From contig NZ_JNIQ01000001.1 of the NCBI RefSeq assembly GCF_000702585.1, positions 517,501-562,500 on the forward strand: a stretch of 45,000 bases of DNA, read 5' to 3'. Numbering within the stretch: the first letter of the stretch is position 1; each line of letters opens with the position of its first letter. Below are positions 15,770 through 26,332 of this stretch, one piece after another. The notes under the pieces were generated by a model. That model was not told where the DNA came from. It did not search any database and saw nothing but the letters and a program-made list of their open reading frames with translations. Source of the stretch: Exiguobacterium aurantiacum DSM 6208 (lineage in GTDB: Bacteria; Bacillota; Bacilli; Exiguobacteriales; Exiguobacteriaceae). Made by a program: the position numbers and the translations under genes.

Positions 15770-15783
15770 TCGATAAATGAGGG

Positions 15784-15813
15784 GCGGATGCATTGGCAGC
15801 TGCTTCTTTTTTT
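15784..15813 (+). terminator. Probable terminator after veg
   Basis: GCGGATGC, loop ATTG, GCAGCTGC (one mismatch and a G-T pair) followed by TTCTTTTTTT. Confidence 0.65.
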
Positions 15814-15869
15814 GTGCGCTCGTTTACGGTACAATGGCGAACAGGAGATACATGGGAAGGGTGAACGAT

Positions 15870-16733
15870 ATGCGCACGATCAGTGTGAAAGCGCCGGCAA
15901 AAATTAATTTGACGCTCGACGTCCTAGGGAAGCGGACGGACGGCTATCATGATGTGGAAATGGTCATGACGACGGTGGACTTGTCGGACCGATTAGAACT
16001 GACGGTCCTCGATACAGATGAGATTCGGATTCAATCGGAGCACGCTTACGTGCCGAGCGATCATCGAAACTTGGCGTATCGGGCGGCCGATTTGTTGCGG
16101 AAACGGTTTGGTATCACAGAAGGGGTAGAGATCGTCCTCGATAAACACATTCCGGTCGCAGCCGGACTGGCCGGGGGTTCAAGCGACGCGGCGGCCACGC
16201 TCCGCGGAATGAACGAACTATTCGAACTCGGGTTATCACTTGAAGAATTGGCGGAACTCGGTGCCGAAGTCGGTTCAGACGTCTCGTTTTGTGTCATGGG
16301 TGGGACGGCGATCGCACGCGGTCGCGGTGAGTTGTTGGAGACGATCCCGTCACCTCCGCCGTGCTACGTCGTACTGGCGAAACCGAAGATCGGCGTCTCG
16401 ACGGCCGACGTGTACCGGGCGGTGAACATGGAAAAAATCGTTCATCCGAATACGGGCGCGATGGTGAAAGCGATCCACGAGCGCGACTTTCACGCGATTT
16501 GTGACAACCTTGGCAACGCGCTCGAGGCGGTCACGCTCGAACTGCATCCGGAAGTCCGTCAAATTAAAGAGACGATGCTCCATTGCGGGGCGGATGGTGT
16601 GCTCATGAGCGGAAGTGGGCCAACCGTCTTTGCTTTAATCGAACACGAGCAGAAAGCCCATCGCGTCTACAATGGGTTGAAAGGTTTTTGCCCAGAAGTG
16701 TTCGTCGTTCGGATTCTCGGTAAAAAACATTGA
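15870..16733 (+). CDS. ispE: 4-diphosphocytidyl-2-C-methyl-D-erythritol kinase
   Basis: GHMP-family kinase of the MEP isoprenoid pathway, phosphorylating the 2-hydroxyl of CDP-methylerythritol. The 287 residues begin with [16 protein letters not shown] (the N-terminal catalytic strand), have the ATP-binding glycine loop [15 protein letters not shown] at 95-109, and a C-terminal [11 protein letters not shown] motif. The frame is open almost 30 codons upstream, through the veg terminator; ATG 15870 is chosen since it follows GGGAAGGGTGA. A TACAAT at 15830-15835 may be its own -10, with a weak T-rich -35. Confidence 0.96.
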   Translation: MRTISVKAPAKINLTLDVLGKRTDGYHDVEMVMTTVDLSDRLELTVLDTDEIRIQSEHAYVPSDHRNLAYRAADLLRKRFGITEGVEIVLDKHIPVAAGLAGGSSDAAATLRGMNELFELGLSLEELAELGAEVGSDVSFCVMGGTAIARGRGELLETIPSPPPCYVVLAKPKIGVSTADVYRAVNMEKIVHPNTGAMVKAIHERDFHAICDNLGNALEAVTLELHPEVRQIKETMLHCGADGVLMSGSGPTVFALIEHEQKAHRVYNGLKGFCPEVFVVRILGKKH

Positions 16734-16759
16734 ACAAAGACGAATGAGTCTGATATATT
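16730..16759 (+). promoter_or_regulatory. purR promoter
   Basis: TTGAAC (16730-16735), 18-bp spacer, TATATT (16754-16759). The -35 overlaps the ispE stop codon. A dyad AGACGAATG / CATTCGTCT brackets the -10. Confidence 0.7.
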
Positions 16760-16778
16760 CTGTTTAGAACATTCGTCT
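16738..16778. promoter_or_regulatory. Candidate PurR operator (inverted CGAA boxes)
   Basis: AGACGAATG (16738-16746) and its exact complement CATTCGTCT (16770-16778) are inverted around the -10. PurR of Bacillus binds pairs of inverted PurBoxes with a CGAA core, and purR is autoregulated there. Assignment to PurR is inference from motif and position. Confidence 0.55.
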
Positions 16779-16806
16779 ATTATTGTAAAAGTGAAGGGGA
16801 ATCCGT

Positions 16807-17631
16807 ATGAAAATTCGTAGAAGTGGTCGTCTCGTCGATATGACCCGTTATTTGCTCGACCATCCACATCAGCTCGTCTCGTTGTCAATGTTTTCGAGCC
16901 GCTATAAATCCGCCAAATCGTCCATCAGTGAGGACTTGGTCATCGTCAGTGAAATGCTGGCCCACGACGGTACCGGCAAACTTGTGACCGTTCCTGGAGC
17001 GGCTGGTGGAGTCATGTTCATTCCGGGCTGGAGCCAAGAGAAATCGCTCTCGATGATCGATGGGTTGTGCGAGCAATTGTCGAAACCAGAACGTCTGCTT
17101 CCAGGCGGTTATTTATATTTGACTGATGTCCTCGGCAACCCGCGTCAAGTCAAGCCGATGGGACAAGTGTTTGCCTCGGTGTTCGCCGATCGGAAAGTCG
17201 ACGTCGTCATGACGATCGCGACGAAAGGGATTCCGCTCGCCTATGCGGTCGCCGAACAGCTCGGTGTCCCGTTCGTCATCGTCCGGTCTGACAGCCGTGT
17301 CACCGAAGGCTCAACCGTCAGCATCAACTATGTGTCAGGGTCGTCGAAAGCGATCCGTACGATGGCGCTCGCTCGCCGTAGCTTGCCACGCGGTGCCAAC
17401 GTGTTGTTGATCGATGATTTCATGAAGGCCGGCGGGACGATTCGCGGGATGATGAGTTTATTGAACGAGTTCGAAGCGAATCTCGCCGGTGTCGGTGTGC
17501 TCATGGAGGCAGAAGGCGCTGAGAAGAAAATGGTGAGTGAGTATGTCAGCTTGATGAAGTTGACGAACGTCGATTCAGACGAAGGTCTTGTCACGATTTC
17601 ACGCGGAAACGTCGAACAGTTCTTAAAGTGA
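16807..17631 (+). CDS. purR: Purine operon repressor PurR
   Basis: A 274-residue Bacillus-type PurR: an N-terminal winged helix (about 1-75, with RRSGRLVDMTRYLLDHPH) joined to a phosphoribosyltransferase-like domain that senses PRPP rather than catalysing. The PRPP motif VLLIDDFMKAGGT is at 199-211. It represses purine synthesis and transport genes until PRPP rises; prs, about 2 kb downstream, makes PRPP. ATG 16807 follows GAAGGGG (16793-16799). The yabJ (ridA) gene that follows purR in Bacillus is missing; spoVG comes next after a new promoter. Confidence 0.96.
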   Translation: MKIRRSGRLVDMTRYLLDHPHQLVSLSMFSSRYKSAKSSISEDLVIVSEMLAHDGTGKLVTVPGAAGGVMFIPGWSQEKSLSMIDGLCEQLSKPERLLPGGYLYLTDVLGNPRQVKPMGQVFASVFADRKVDVVMTIATKGIPLAYAVAEQLGVPFVIVRSDSRVTEGSTVSINYVSGSSKAIRTMALARRSLPRGANVLLIDDFMKAGGTIRGMMSLLNEFEANLAGVGVLMEAEGAEKKMVSEYVSLMKLTNVDSDEGLVTISRGNVEQFLK

Positions 17632-17660
17632 TTGGCAAAAAATTGATTTCGTTTTATGAT
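17632..17660 (+). promoter_or_regulatory. Sigma-A-like promoter for spoVG
   Basis: TTGGCA (17632-17637), 17-bp spacer, TATGAT (17655-17660), beginning directly after the purR stop. It predicts a leader of about 100 nt. The Bacillus gene is sigma-H dependent; this one looks like a vegetative promoter. Confidence 0.7.
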
Positions 17661-17767
17661 GAAAGGGTATATGAGTCATACGGAATCAGTTGCGTTCGGT
17701 AGACGGCACCTCAACCTTGAATAAAGGACACCTTAGTATAGACAACGATGAAAAGGGGATGCGAAAC

Positions 17768-18070
17768 ATGCAGATCACAGACGTAAAAATTCGCAAAGTG
17801 GCAACAGAAGGTAGGATGAAGGCGCTCGCTTCCATCACACTCGATCACGAGTTCGTCGTGCACGACCTTCGAATCATCGAAGGAAGCACCGGACTTTTCG
17901 TGGCGATGCCGAGTAAACGAACACCTGAAGGCATTTTCCGGGATATCGCTCACCCGATCAACGGAGAGATGCGTCAAAAAGTCGAAGCGGCGGTATTAGA
18001 AGCTTATACGCATACCGATGTCGCCTCGCATGAGACATTAGAAGTGTATGACGGAATCCATGAAGCATAA
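17768..18070 (+). CDS. spoVG: SpoVG, RNA-binding regulator
   Basis: A 100-residue SpoVG protein. Despite the name, the family is widespread in non-spore-formers, where it acts as a nucleic-acid-binding global regulator. [31 protein letters not shown] and [20 protein letters not shown] are family hallmarks. ATG 17768 is taken after AAAAGGGG; an ATG at 17759 is too close to that site. It is flanked by its own promoter and a strong terminator, so it is monocistronic. Likely control: constitutive or growth-phase transcription with a long leader. Confidence 0.95.
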   Translation: MQITDVKIRKVATEGRMKALASITLDHEFVVHDLRIIEGSTGLFVAMPSKRTPEGIFRDIAHPINGEMRQKVEAAVLEAYTHTDVASHETLEVYDGIHEA

Positions 18071-18075
18071 TCGGA

Positions 18076-18108
18076 CAGCGGAACGCAATCTCGTTCCGCT
18101 GCTTTTTT
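18076..18108 (+). terminator. Terminator of spoVG
   Basis: CAGCGGAACG, loop CAATCT, CGTTCCGCTG (10-bp perfect stem), then C and six T. Confidence 0.92.
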
Positions 18109-18139
18109 GCGTGCGATTGGTTACGAATCGCTACAACGG

Positions 18140-18168
18140 TTGAAACGGGCTCGCCGTTTCGATATAGT
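18140..18168 (+). promoter_or_regulatory. glmU promoter with GAAACGG half-sites
   Basis: TTGAAA (18140-18145), 17-bp spacer, TATAGT (18163-18168). Three copies of one heptamer surround it: GAAACGG 18142-18148, its complement CCGTTTC 18154-18160, and GAAACGG 18170-18176. Confidence 0.78.
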
Positions 18169-18235
18169 AGAAACGGTGTAAATAGGATTTATATGCAGAA
18201 AACCCGAACTATAGTATGAAATTACAGTCGATTGA

Positions 18236-19609
<1,374 letters not shown>

Positions 19610-19654
19610 CTTGCTGCCAATTACTATTGAACACGATGGAGGAGAATCCTAAAC

Positions 19655-20611
19655 ATGTCTACTGTATATGAACGTGAAATTCGCCTATTTAGCTTAAATT
19701 CAAACCGCCCGCTCGCTGAAGAGATTGCCAAGGAAATCGGCATCCCGCTTAGCGATTGCCAAGTGAAGCGGTTTAGCGACGGAGAACTTTACATTAACAT
19801 CGAGGAAAGCGTTCGAGGCGATGATGTGTACGTCATCCAATCGACGAGTTCACCAGTCAACGAGACGCTCATGGAGTTACTCGTCATGATTGATGCGTTG
19901 AAACGCGCGTCGGTTCGGACGATTAACATCGTCATGCCGTATTACGGCTACGCACGCCAAGACCGTAAGGCTCGTTCGCGTGAACCGATCACGGCGAAAC
20001 TCGTGGCTGACCTCCTTACAGTAGCTGGCGCCACGCGCGTCATTACAATGGACTTGCATGCCGCACAAATTCAAGGTTTCTTCAATATCCCAGTAGACCA
20101 ATTACTAGGAGTCCCGCTCATCTCGACGTATTTCGAGACGGAGGAATTCAAAGCGAAAGATATCGTCGTCGTGTCACCGGACCACGGTGGCGTCACACGC
20201 GCACGGAAGCTCGCTGAACGTTTGAAAGCGCCGATTGCGATTATCGACAAGCGCCGTCCGGAGGCGAACGTGGCTGAGGTCATGAACATCGTTGGCAGCG
20301 TCGAAGGCAAGACGGCGATCCTCATCGATGACATTATCGACACGGCTGGCACGATCACGCTCGCAGCTGACGCTATCGTCGCGGCGGGTGCGAAAGAAGT
20401 GTACGCATCGTGTACGCACCCTGTCTTGTCTGGTCCAGCGATGGAACGAATCGACAACTCATCGATCAAAGAACTCATCGTATTGAATACGATCGATTTG
20501 GCTGGTCGCGAGTGTTCGAACAAGATCAAGCAAATGTCGGTCGCCCGTTTGCTTGGGGAAGCGATCATGCGTGTCCACGAGCACAAATCGGTGAGCACGT
20601 TATTCGATTAA
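19655..20611 (+). CDS. prs: Ribose-phosphate pyrophosphokinase
   Basis: Makes PRPP from ribose-5-phosphate and ATP, feeding purine, pyrimidine, histidine, tryptophan and NAD synthesis. The 318 residues include the ATP-contact segment [17 protein letters not shown], the divalent-metal motif [12 protein letters not shown], the flexible loop [17 protein letters not shown], and the ribose-phosphate loop [12 protein letters not shown] from residue 222. ATG follows GGAGGAGA. PRPP is also the signal for PurR encoded upstream. The ctc gene that follows in Bacillus is replaced by a terminator and pth. Confidence 0.97.
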   Translation: MSTVYEREIRLFSLNSNRPLAEEIAKEIGIPLSDCQVKRFSDGELYINIEESVRGDDVYVIQSTSSPVNETLMELLVMIDALKRASVRTINIVMPYYGYARQDRKARSREPITAKLVADLLTVAGATRVITMDLHAAQIQGFFNIPVDQLLGVPLISTYFETEEFKAKDIVVVSPDHGGVTRARKLAERLKAPIAIIDKRRPEANVAEVMNIVGSVEGKTAILIDDIIDTAGTITLAADAIVAAGAKEVYASCTHPVLSGPAMERIDNSSIKELIVLNTIDLAGRECSNKIKQMSVARLLGEAIMRVHEHKSVSTLFD

Positions 20612-20620
20612 AAAAACGAG

Positions 20621-20650
20621 GCCCGAAGGCGTCCGCCTTTGGGCTTTTTT
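20621..20650 (+). terminator. Terminator after prs
   Basis: GCCCGAAGGC, loop GTCC, GCCTTTGGGC (10 bp with one G-T), then TTTTTT. Confidence 0.9.
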
Positions 20651-20666
20651 GTTCAGGAGGAAGCGG

Positions 20667-21224
20667 ATGAAATGTATCGTCGGCCTAGGGAATCCAGGCA
20701 AAAAATATGAGATGACCCGTCACAACGTTGGCTTTTTGGCGATTGACCGCCTAGCCGAGAAGCACGGGATCAAATTAGATGAAGCCAAGTTTAAGGCAGT
20801 GATAGGAACGGGAAGAATCAATGGAGAACGTGTCGTCCTCGTCAAACCGCTCACGTACATGAATTTGTCAGGTGAGGCGGTCCGGCCGATCATGGACTAC
20901 TATAAAATCGATATCGACGACTTGCTCGTCATCTATGACGATCTCGACATGGTCCCTGGAAAGCTACGCTTCCGTCCGAAAGGGAGCGCCGGTGGGCATA
21001 ACGGGATCAAATCGTTGATTCAACATTTAGGTACGCAAGACTTTAAACGTTTGAAACTCGGGATTGGTCGCCCGCCCCATCCGGTAAAAGTCGTCGACTG
21101 GGTGCTCATGAATTATCGGAAAGAAGACATGTCTGAATTAAACGACACGCTCGACCAATCTGTGTCAGCCGCAACGGATTTTGTGGACACAGAATGGATC
21201 GCGCTCATGAATCGATATAACTAA
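20667..21224 (+). CDS. pth: Peptidyl-tRNA hydrolase
   Basis: Releases peptides from prematurely dropped peptidyl-tRNA. The 185 residues show GLGNPGKKYEMTRHN at 6-20 with the catalytic His19 and Asn9, the PLTYMNLSG strand, the YDDLDM aspartates and KGSAGGHNGIKS. ATG 20667 lies behind CAGGAGG (20654-20660); the frame is open six codons up but that would place the ribosome site inside the gene. It lies after the prs terminator with no obvious promoter of its own, so read-through is likely. Confidence 0.97.
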   Translation: MKCIVGLGNPGKKYEMTRHNVGFLAIDRLAEKHGIKLDEAKFKAVIGTGRINGERVVLVKPLTYMNLSGEAVRPIMDYYKIDIDDLLVIYDDLDMVPGKLRFRPKGSAGGHNGIKSLIQHLGTQDFKRLKLGIGRPPHPVKVVDWVLMNYRKEDMSELNDTLDQSVSAATDFVDTEWIALMNRYN

Positions 21225-21246
21225 AGGGTCGTTGTACCCTTTTTTG
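21223..21246 (+). terminator. Short terminator after pth
   Basis: AAAGGGT, loop CGTTGT, ACCCTTT with T run to 21245; a 7-bp stem that begins within the pth stop codon. The fin gene found between pth and mfd in Bacillus is absent. Confidence 0.6.
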
Positions 21247-21269
21247 TCGTATGAGGTGGAGGAAAACAA

Positions 21270-24200
21270 ATGAACGCTCTAGAGAGATTTATGGTGACAC
21301 TGCCTGAGACAAAAATTATTCGCGATCGGTTGCCGAAACTCGACCGTCAACTCGTCACCGGATTGACGACGAGTGCCAAAGCACTCGTATTGGCTGGTTT
21401 AGCGAAAGAGTCGTCGCGACGTCTCGTCGTCGTCACGCACAACATGTATCAAGCCCAAAAGATGTACGATCAACTCGAGACGCTCATCGGCCCGAGTCAG
21501 GCACTCCTATACCCGATCGATGAGACGCTTGCCGGCGAACTGTCGCTGACATCTAGCCCAGAACTGCTCGCTGCCCGGATCGAGGCGCGAACACGTCTCC
21601 TCAATGAAGAGGGAGGCGTTATCGTCGTGCCGCTCGGTGGGTTGCGGCGATTCGTGCCGAGCCCGGCCGACTGGCAGGCGAGTCAGCATGTCATCCGACC
21701 GGGGCAAGAACTGGAGTTGAAGCCGTTCGGTGAAACACTCGTCTCGCTCGGATATGAACGAACGGCTACTGTCACGTCTCCGGGAGAGTTCTCAGTGCGA
21801 GGTAGCATCCTTGATGTGTATCCGCTGACCGAGGCTCGGCCGTACCGCATCGACTTGTTCGATACAGAAGTGGACTCGGTCTTCACGTTCGACGCCGAGA
21901 CACAGCGATCGCTCGGGGTCGCGAAAGAGGCGGTCATCACGCCGGCGACCGAATTTGTGGCGTCGACGGACTTGCTGAAAAAGGCAGGCGAGGCGCTCCA
22001 ACGTCAATACGATCGAACGCTTTCCCTCATCGAGACAGAGACGATTCGACAGGCGCTTGAAGAAGGGATCGCTCGTGACATCGAATTGTTCGGACGCGGG
22101 GACGTCCCAGAGAAGGTCGGGAAGTATACACCTCTTTTATACAAGTCGACGTTACTCGATTACGTCGGATCGGACGCGGTACTCGTTTTAGACGAAGTGG
22201 CGCGAATCGAGGATGCGGCGGACGTCCAAGACCGAGAGGAGGCGGAATGGTTCTCGTCCCTCATCGAACGGGGGGAATCGGTCTCGAACTACACGCTCGC
22301 CGTCCCGATGCATAAAGTGTTTCGTGACATGAAGCAAGTCGCGTTCTCACTTCTTCCATCGCGACGCTCCGGAATTCCGGAAGCCAATACGGTCCATCTC
22401 AGCTGTCGGCCGCTTCCAGCGTTTCACGGACAGATGCATCTACTGAAACAAGAAGTCGAGCGGTGGCAACAGAGTGATCACCGTATCGTCTTCCTTGCCG
22501 GTGACCGAGAACGAGCGGATAAAGTGGCGGCGTTACTTGACGATTACGGTGTCCCGTCAACGTTCACGAACGTCGACGGAGACTTGTTGCCGCGCCATGT
22601 GCACGTCATGATCGGACAAATCGAGGGCGGGTTCGAGCTCTCGACGAGCCGTCTCGTCGTCGTTTCGGAAGAAGAGTTGTTCAAGCGTGTGGCGAAACGA
22701 AAGCGTCAGACGAAGAACTTAACGAACGCCGAACGGATCAAAAGTTATCAGGAATTAAAACCAAACGACCACGTCGTCCATATCCACCATGGGATTGGGA
22801 AGTACCTAGGCATCAAGACGATCGAAGTCGGCGGCATCCACCAAGACTACTTGCATCTCGTCTATGCGGGGGACGATGCCCTCTACGTTCCCGTCGATCA
22901 AATCGATCTCGTCCAGAAGTACGTCGGAGCGGAAGGGAAAGAGCCGAAGATTTACAAGCTCGGCGGGACCGAATGGAAGAAAGTGAAATCGAAAGTCGCG
23001 AAATCGGTCGAAGATATCGCCGACGAACTGATCAAGCTGTACGCGGCTCGCGAAGCATCAGTCGGATTCGCGTTCCCGACGGACGATGAGGAGATGAGTC
23101 AATTCGAATCCTCATTCCCGTATGCGGAGACGGAGGACCAAGTCCGGTCGATTGCCGAGATTAAAGCGGATATGGAACGCTCACGGCCGATGGATCGTTT
23201 GCTGTGCGGCGACGTCGGCTACGGCAAGACGGAAGTGGCGATTCGGGCTGCCTTCAAAGCGGTGCTCGCGGGGAAACAAGTCGCGTTCCTCGTTCCGACG
23301 ACCGTTCTAGCCCAACAACATTACGAGACGATGCTCGAACGATTCAGTGAATTCCCGATCAACGTCTCTGTCATGAGCCGCTTCCGCTCGAAGAGTGAGA
23401 TGGCGGCGACGAAAAAAGGACTAAAGGAAGGGACGATTGATGTTGTCGTCGGGACGCACCGCGTCTTGTCGAAAGACGTGACGTTCGCCGACCTCGGTCT
23501 CGTCATCATCGATGAAGAACAGCGGTTCGGGGTCAAACATAAAGAGCGTCTGAAACAACTGAAGACGAATATTGACGTGTTGACGTTGACGGCGACCCCG
23601 ATTCCGCGGACGCTTCACATGTCGATGATCGGCATCCGCGACTTGTCGGTGCTCGAGACGCCGCCGGAGAACCGTTACCCGGTTCAGACGTACGTCATGG
23701 AATATGACGGCATCGTGCTACGAGAAGCACTTGAACGCGAACTCGCACGCGGCGGACAAGCGTTCTTCCTCTACAACCGGGTCGAAGGGATCGAGCGGAA
23801 AGCCGAGGAGATTCGGGCGCTCTTACCGGAAGCGCGGATTGCGACGGCGCACGGGCGGATGACCGAGACGGAGCTCGAGAGCCAACTCATCAGTTTCTTA
23901 GAAGGGGAAGCTGACGTGCTCGTGTCGACGACGATCATCGAGACGGGGATCGATATCCCGAACGTGAACACACTCATCGTCCACGATGCGGATAAAATGG
24001 GGCTGTCACAGCTGTATCAACTTCGCGGTCGCGTCGGACGTTCGAATCGGATCGCCTACGCCTACTTCACATATCGAAAAGATAAGCGTCTGACGGAAGT
24101 GGCGGAGAGCCGTCTGCAAGCGATCAAGGAGTTTACCGAGCTCGGGAGCGGCTTCAAGATCGCGATGCGCGATTTGTCGATCCGAGGTGCCGGGAACTTG

Positions 24201-24794
24201 CTTGGCGCCCAACAGTCTGGGTTCATCGACTCGGTCGGTTTTGACTTATACTCACAAATGCTGTCGGAAGCAATCGAAGAACGGAAAGACCGGATGCGAG
24301 GACAAGCGAAGCAAGTCGTCTTCAAACCGGAAATCTCGTTCCAAGCCGATGCGTATATCCCGGACGACTACTTGTCGGATAGCGAACTGAAGATCGAGAT
24401 GTATAAACGTTTCAAATACGTCGATACACCGGAAGCGTTGTTCGCGCTTCAAGACGAGTTGATCGAGCGGTTCGGAGAATTCCCGGAACCGGTCGCGCTA
24501 TTGATTCAATTGACGCGCCTCCGCATTTACGGCGAGATGGCGCGGGTGGCTCGGATTAAACAAGTGCCGGGTCGCGTCGAGATCGTCTTGACGATGGAAT
24601 CGACGACAGCGCTCGACGTCCCGTCCTTTATGGAGTGGACGATGCCGCTCGGCCGCAAACTCGGTGTCGGCCAAGATAACGGTGCGCTTAAACTATCTCT
24701 CAGCGGTCGGATGCCGGTCGTCGAGCTGTTGAACGATGCCGATTCGGTGCTCGAGGAACTGACGAAGAGGCTGGCGCATGCGTCCGTCCAGTAA
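21270..24794 (+). CDS. mfd: Transcription-repair coupling factor Mfd
   Basis: An 1174-residue DNA translocase that removes RNA polymerase stalled at lesions and recruits UvrA. In order: a UvrB-like N-terminal module (to about 330), a CarD-like RNA-polymerase-interacting domain (from about 496, LKPNDHVVHIHHGIGKYLG), a superfamily 2 motor with Walker A GDVGYGKT at 647-654, DEEQ at 748-751 and the C-terminal helicase/RecG-like motifs (LRGRVGRSNR), and a C-terminal TRCF domain. ATG 21270 follows GGTGGAGG. Its last 17 bases overlap the flippase gene; the intervening spoVT of Bacillus is absent. Confidence 0.97.
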   Translation: MNALERFMVTLPETKIIRDRLPKLDRQLVTGLTTSAKALVLAGLAKESSRRLVVVTHNMYQAQKMYDQLETLIGPSQALLYPIDETLAGELSLTSSPELLAARIEARTRLLNEEGGVIVVPLGGLRRFVPSPADWQASQHVIRPGQELELKPFGETLVSLGYERTATVTSPGEFSVRGSILDVYPLTEARPYRIDLFDTEVDSVFTFDAETQRSLGVAKEAVITPATEFVASTDLLKKAGEALQRQYDRTLSLIETETIRQALEEGIARDIELFGRGDVPEKVGKYTPLLYKSTLLDYVGSDAVLVLDEVARIEDAADVQDREEAEWFSSLIERGESVSNYTLAVPMHKVFRDMKQVAFSLLPSRRSGIPEANTVHLSCRPLPAFHGQMHLLKQEVERWQQSDHRIVFLAGDRERADKVAALLDDYGVPSTFTNVDGDLLPRHVHVMIGQIEGGFELSTSRLVVVSEEELFKRVAKRKRQTKNLTNAERIKSYQELKPNDHVVHIHHGIGKYLGIKTIEVGGIHQDYLHLVYAGDDALYVPVDQIDLVQKYVGAEGKEPKIYKLGGTEWKKVKSKVAKSVEDIADELIKLYAAREASVGFAFPTDDEEMSQFESSFPYAETEDQVRSIAEIKADMERSRPMDRLLCGDVGYGKTEVAIRAAFKAVLAGKQVAFLVPTTVLAQQHYETMLERFSEFPINVSVMSRFRSKSEMAATKKGLKEGTIDVVVGTHRVLSKDVTFADLGLVIIDEEQRFGVKHKERLKQLKTNIDVLTLTATPIPRTLHMSMIGIRDLSVLETPPENRYPVQTYVMEYDGIVLREALERELARGGQAFFLYNRVEGIERKAEEIRALLPEARIATAHGRMTETELESQLISFLEGEADVLVSTTIIETGIDIPNVNTLIVHDADKMGLSQLYQLRGRVGRSNRIAYAYFTYRKDKRLTEVAESRLQAIKEFTELGSGFKIAMRDLSIRGAGNLLGAQQSGFIDSVGFDLYSQMLSEAIEERKDRMRGQAKQVVFKPEISFQADAYIPDDYLSDSELKIEMYKRFKYVDTPEALFALQDELIERFGEFPEPVALLIQLTRLRIYGEMARVARIKQVPGRVEIVLTMESTTALDVPSFMEWTMPLGRKLGVGQDNGALKLSLSGRMPVVELLNDADSVLEELTKRLAHASVQ

Positions 24795-26331
24795 GTTTGC
24801 GACCGGTGTCGTCCTGTTCGCGCTCGCGGGTTATTTGACGAAGTTTATCAGTTTCGCCTATCGCGTCCCCTATCAAAACATTGCCGGTGACTTCGGATTA
24901 TACGCCTACCAAACCGTGTATCCGTTTGCGGCCATCGTCGCTTCGCTCGGTATGTATGTGATGCCCGTCGTCATCGCCAAAATCGGGGTCGATGCGAACG
25001 GGCCGAGACGCAAGCTTGAAGTGCTGTGGGGGAGCTTCTACGTCCTCCTCACGTTGGCCATCACGCTCGTCATCGCCATGTGGGGGCTCGCCCCGACGAT
25101 TGCAGACTGGCTTGGTGACCGTGAACTGGCCCCGACGCTTCGGGTGATCAGTCTCAGTTATTTGCTCATGCCTGCGCTCGCTGTCTTACGGGGGTCGTTT
25201 CAAGCGATTGATGATTTGAAACCGAGTGCGGCCTCACAAGTGCTTGAGAACCTTGTGCGTGTCGCTGTGTTGCTCGCCGCATTGCTCATCGGTGTCCATG
25301 TCGGCCTCGATGCGTATGCGTTGAGTCGTTACGCCTATGGGGCCACACTTGTCGGCGGGGTCGTTGCGATTGTCGGGCTCGGCGTCTGGGCGAAAGGATT
25401 CACGTTTCGTTTCGTCCGCGTCCGCGTCTCGACGTTGCGGGACGTATTACGTGTCTTGTTGACGACCGGATTAGCGGTCGGATTCGCCTCACTCGGCATC
25501 TTATGGATGCAACTCGTTGATTCGTTCACCATCGTCAATTTGACGGGTGCCGACTTTGACGCCAAAGTGAGCAAAGGTGTATTCGACCGGGGCTACCCGC
25601 TCGTGCAGTTCGCGATTTTGTTCACGACAGCGCTCGGTATGGCGAACGTGCCAAGTCTTGTCCGTCATTACCGGGCACAACGGATCGAGGCGACGGCTGC
25701 TGGGTTGCGTTCGATGATTCGAGTGACGACGGCGGTCGCTGCCGCTGCCACGATCGGTTTAATGGGAGTGATGTTCCCGTTGAATGTGGCCTTGTTTGAA
25801 AACGCGGACGGAACGATGGCCCTTATTCTGCTCTCGACGAGCACGTTTGCGGCCTCGCTCGCCGTGGCCAGCATGACGTGTCTCCAAGCGATTGATAAAG
25901 AACGAACAGCGGCGCTTGGAATGATGATGGCGATCGTCTTGAAACTGGCCGTCAACTTATGGCTCGTTCCTCGCTACGGGATCGCGGGTGCCGCGATTGG
26001 CACGTCACTCGCCTTTTTAGGAATGGCCGCCTACAATTTTAATCGGCTCGATCAAGTCATTCCGCTCGGCATGCTTCGCTTGAAACATTACGGTGTATTG
26101 TTGAAGACGGTTGTGCCGATGGGACTCGTCCTCTTTTTGATGAACCTCATCGGACTCGAACGCGTCACACATCGACTCGATGCGCTCGTCTGGCTGGGTG
26201 TTATGATTGTGACAGGCGGCGGCATATATGTATGGAGATTATGGAAAGAACAAGTATTGACGACGGAGGAATGGGAAATGATTCCGTTCGGTAACCGTTT
26301 CATCCATTTGATTGATAAAAAGGAGAACTGA
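24778..26331 (+). CDS. MOP-superfamily polysaccharide/lipid flippase (SpoVB/MurJ-like, YabM)
   Basis: A 517-residue polytopic membrane protein with about 14 hydrophobic segments, of the MATE/Wzx/MurJ-type MOP superfamily. The beginning SSKFATGVVLFALAGYLTKF and YRVPYQNIAGDFGLYAYQTV match the SpoVB/YtgP group, which moves lipid-linked cell-wall precursors. The position between mfd and yabN matches Bacillus yabM. With no sporulation genes around, a role in vegetative envelope synthesis is more likely than cortex formation; substrate unproven. ATG 24778 follows AGAGG (24766-24770) inside the end of mfd. Its stop is one base before the yabN start. Confidence 0.88.
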   Translation: MRPSSKFATGVVLFALAGYLTKFISFAYRVPYQNIAGDFGLYAYQTVYPFAAIVASLGMYVMPVVIAKIGVDANGPRRKLEVLWGSFYVLLTLAITLVIAMWGLAPTIADWLGDRELAPTLRVISLSYLLMPALAVLRGSFQAIDDLKPSAASQVLENLVRVAVLLAALLIGVHVGLDAYALSRYAYGATLVGGVVAIVGLGVWAKGFTFRFVRVRVSTLRDVLRVLLTTGLAVGFASLGILWMQLVDSFTIVNLTGADFDAKVSKGVFDRGYPLVQFAILFTTALGMANVPSLVRHYRAQRIEATAAGLRSMIRVTTAVAAAATIGLMGVMFPLNVALFENADGTMALILLSTSTFAASLAVASMTCLQAIDKERTAALGMMMAIVLKLAVNLWLVPRYGIAGAAIGTSLAFLGMAAYNFNRLDQVIPLGMLRLKHYGVLLKTVVPMGLVLFLMNLIGLERVTHRLDALVWLGVMIVTGGGIYVWRLWKEQVLTTEEWEMIPFGNRFIHLIDKKEN

Positions 26332-26332
26332 T

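Noticed and set aside
24778-24794. Frameshift between mfd and the flippase gene
   Set aside because: The 17-base overlap has a ribosome site and both proteins are full length, so it is a normal coupled overlap.
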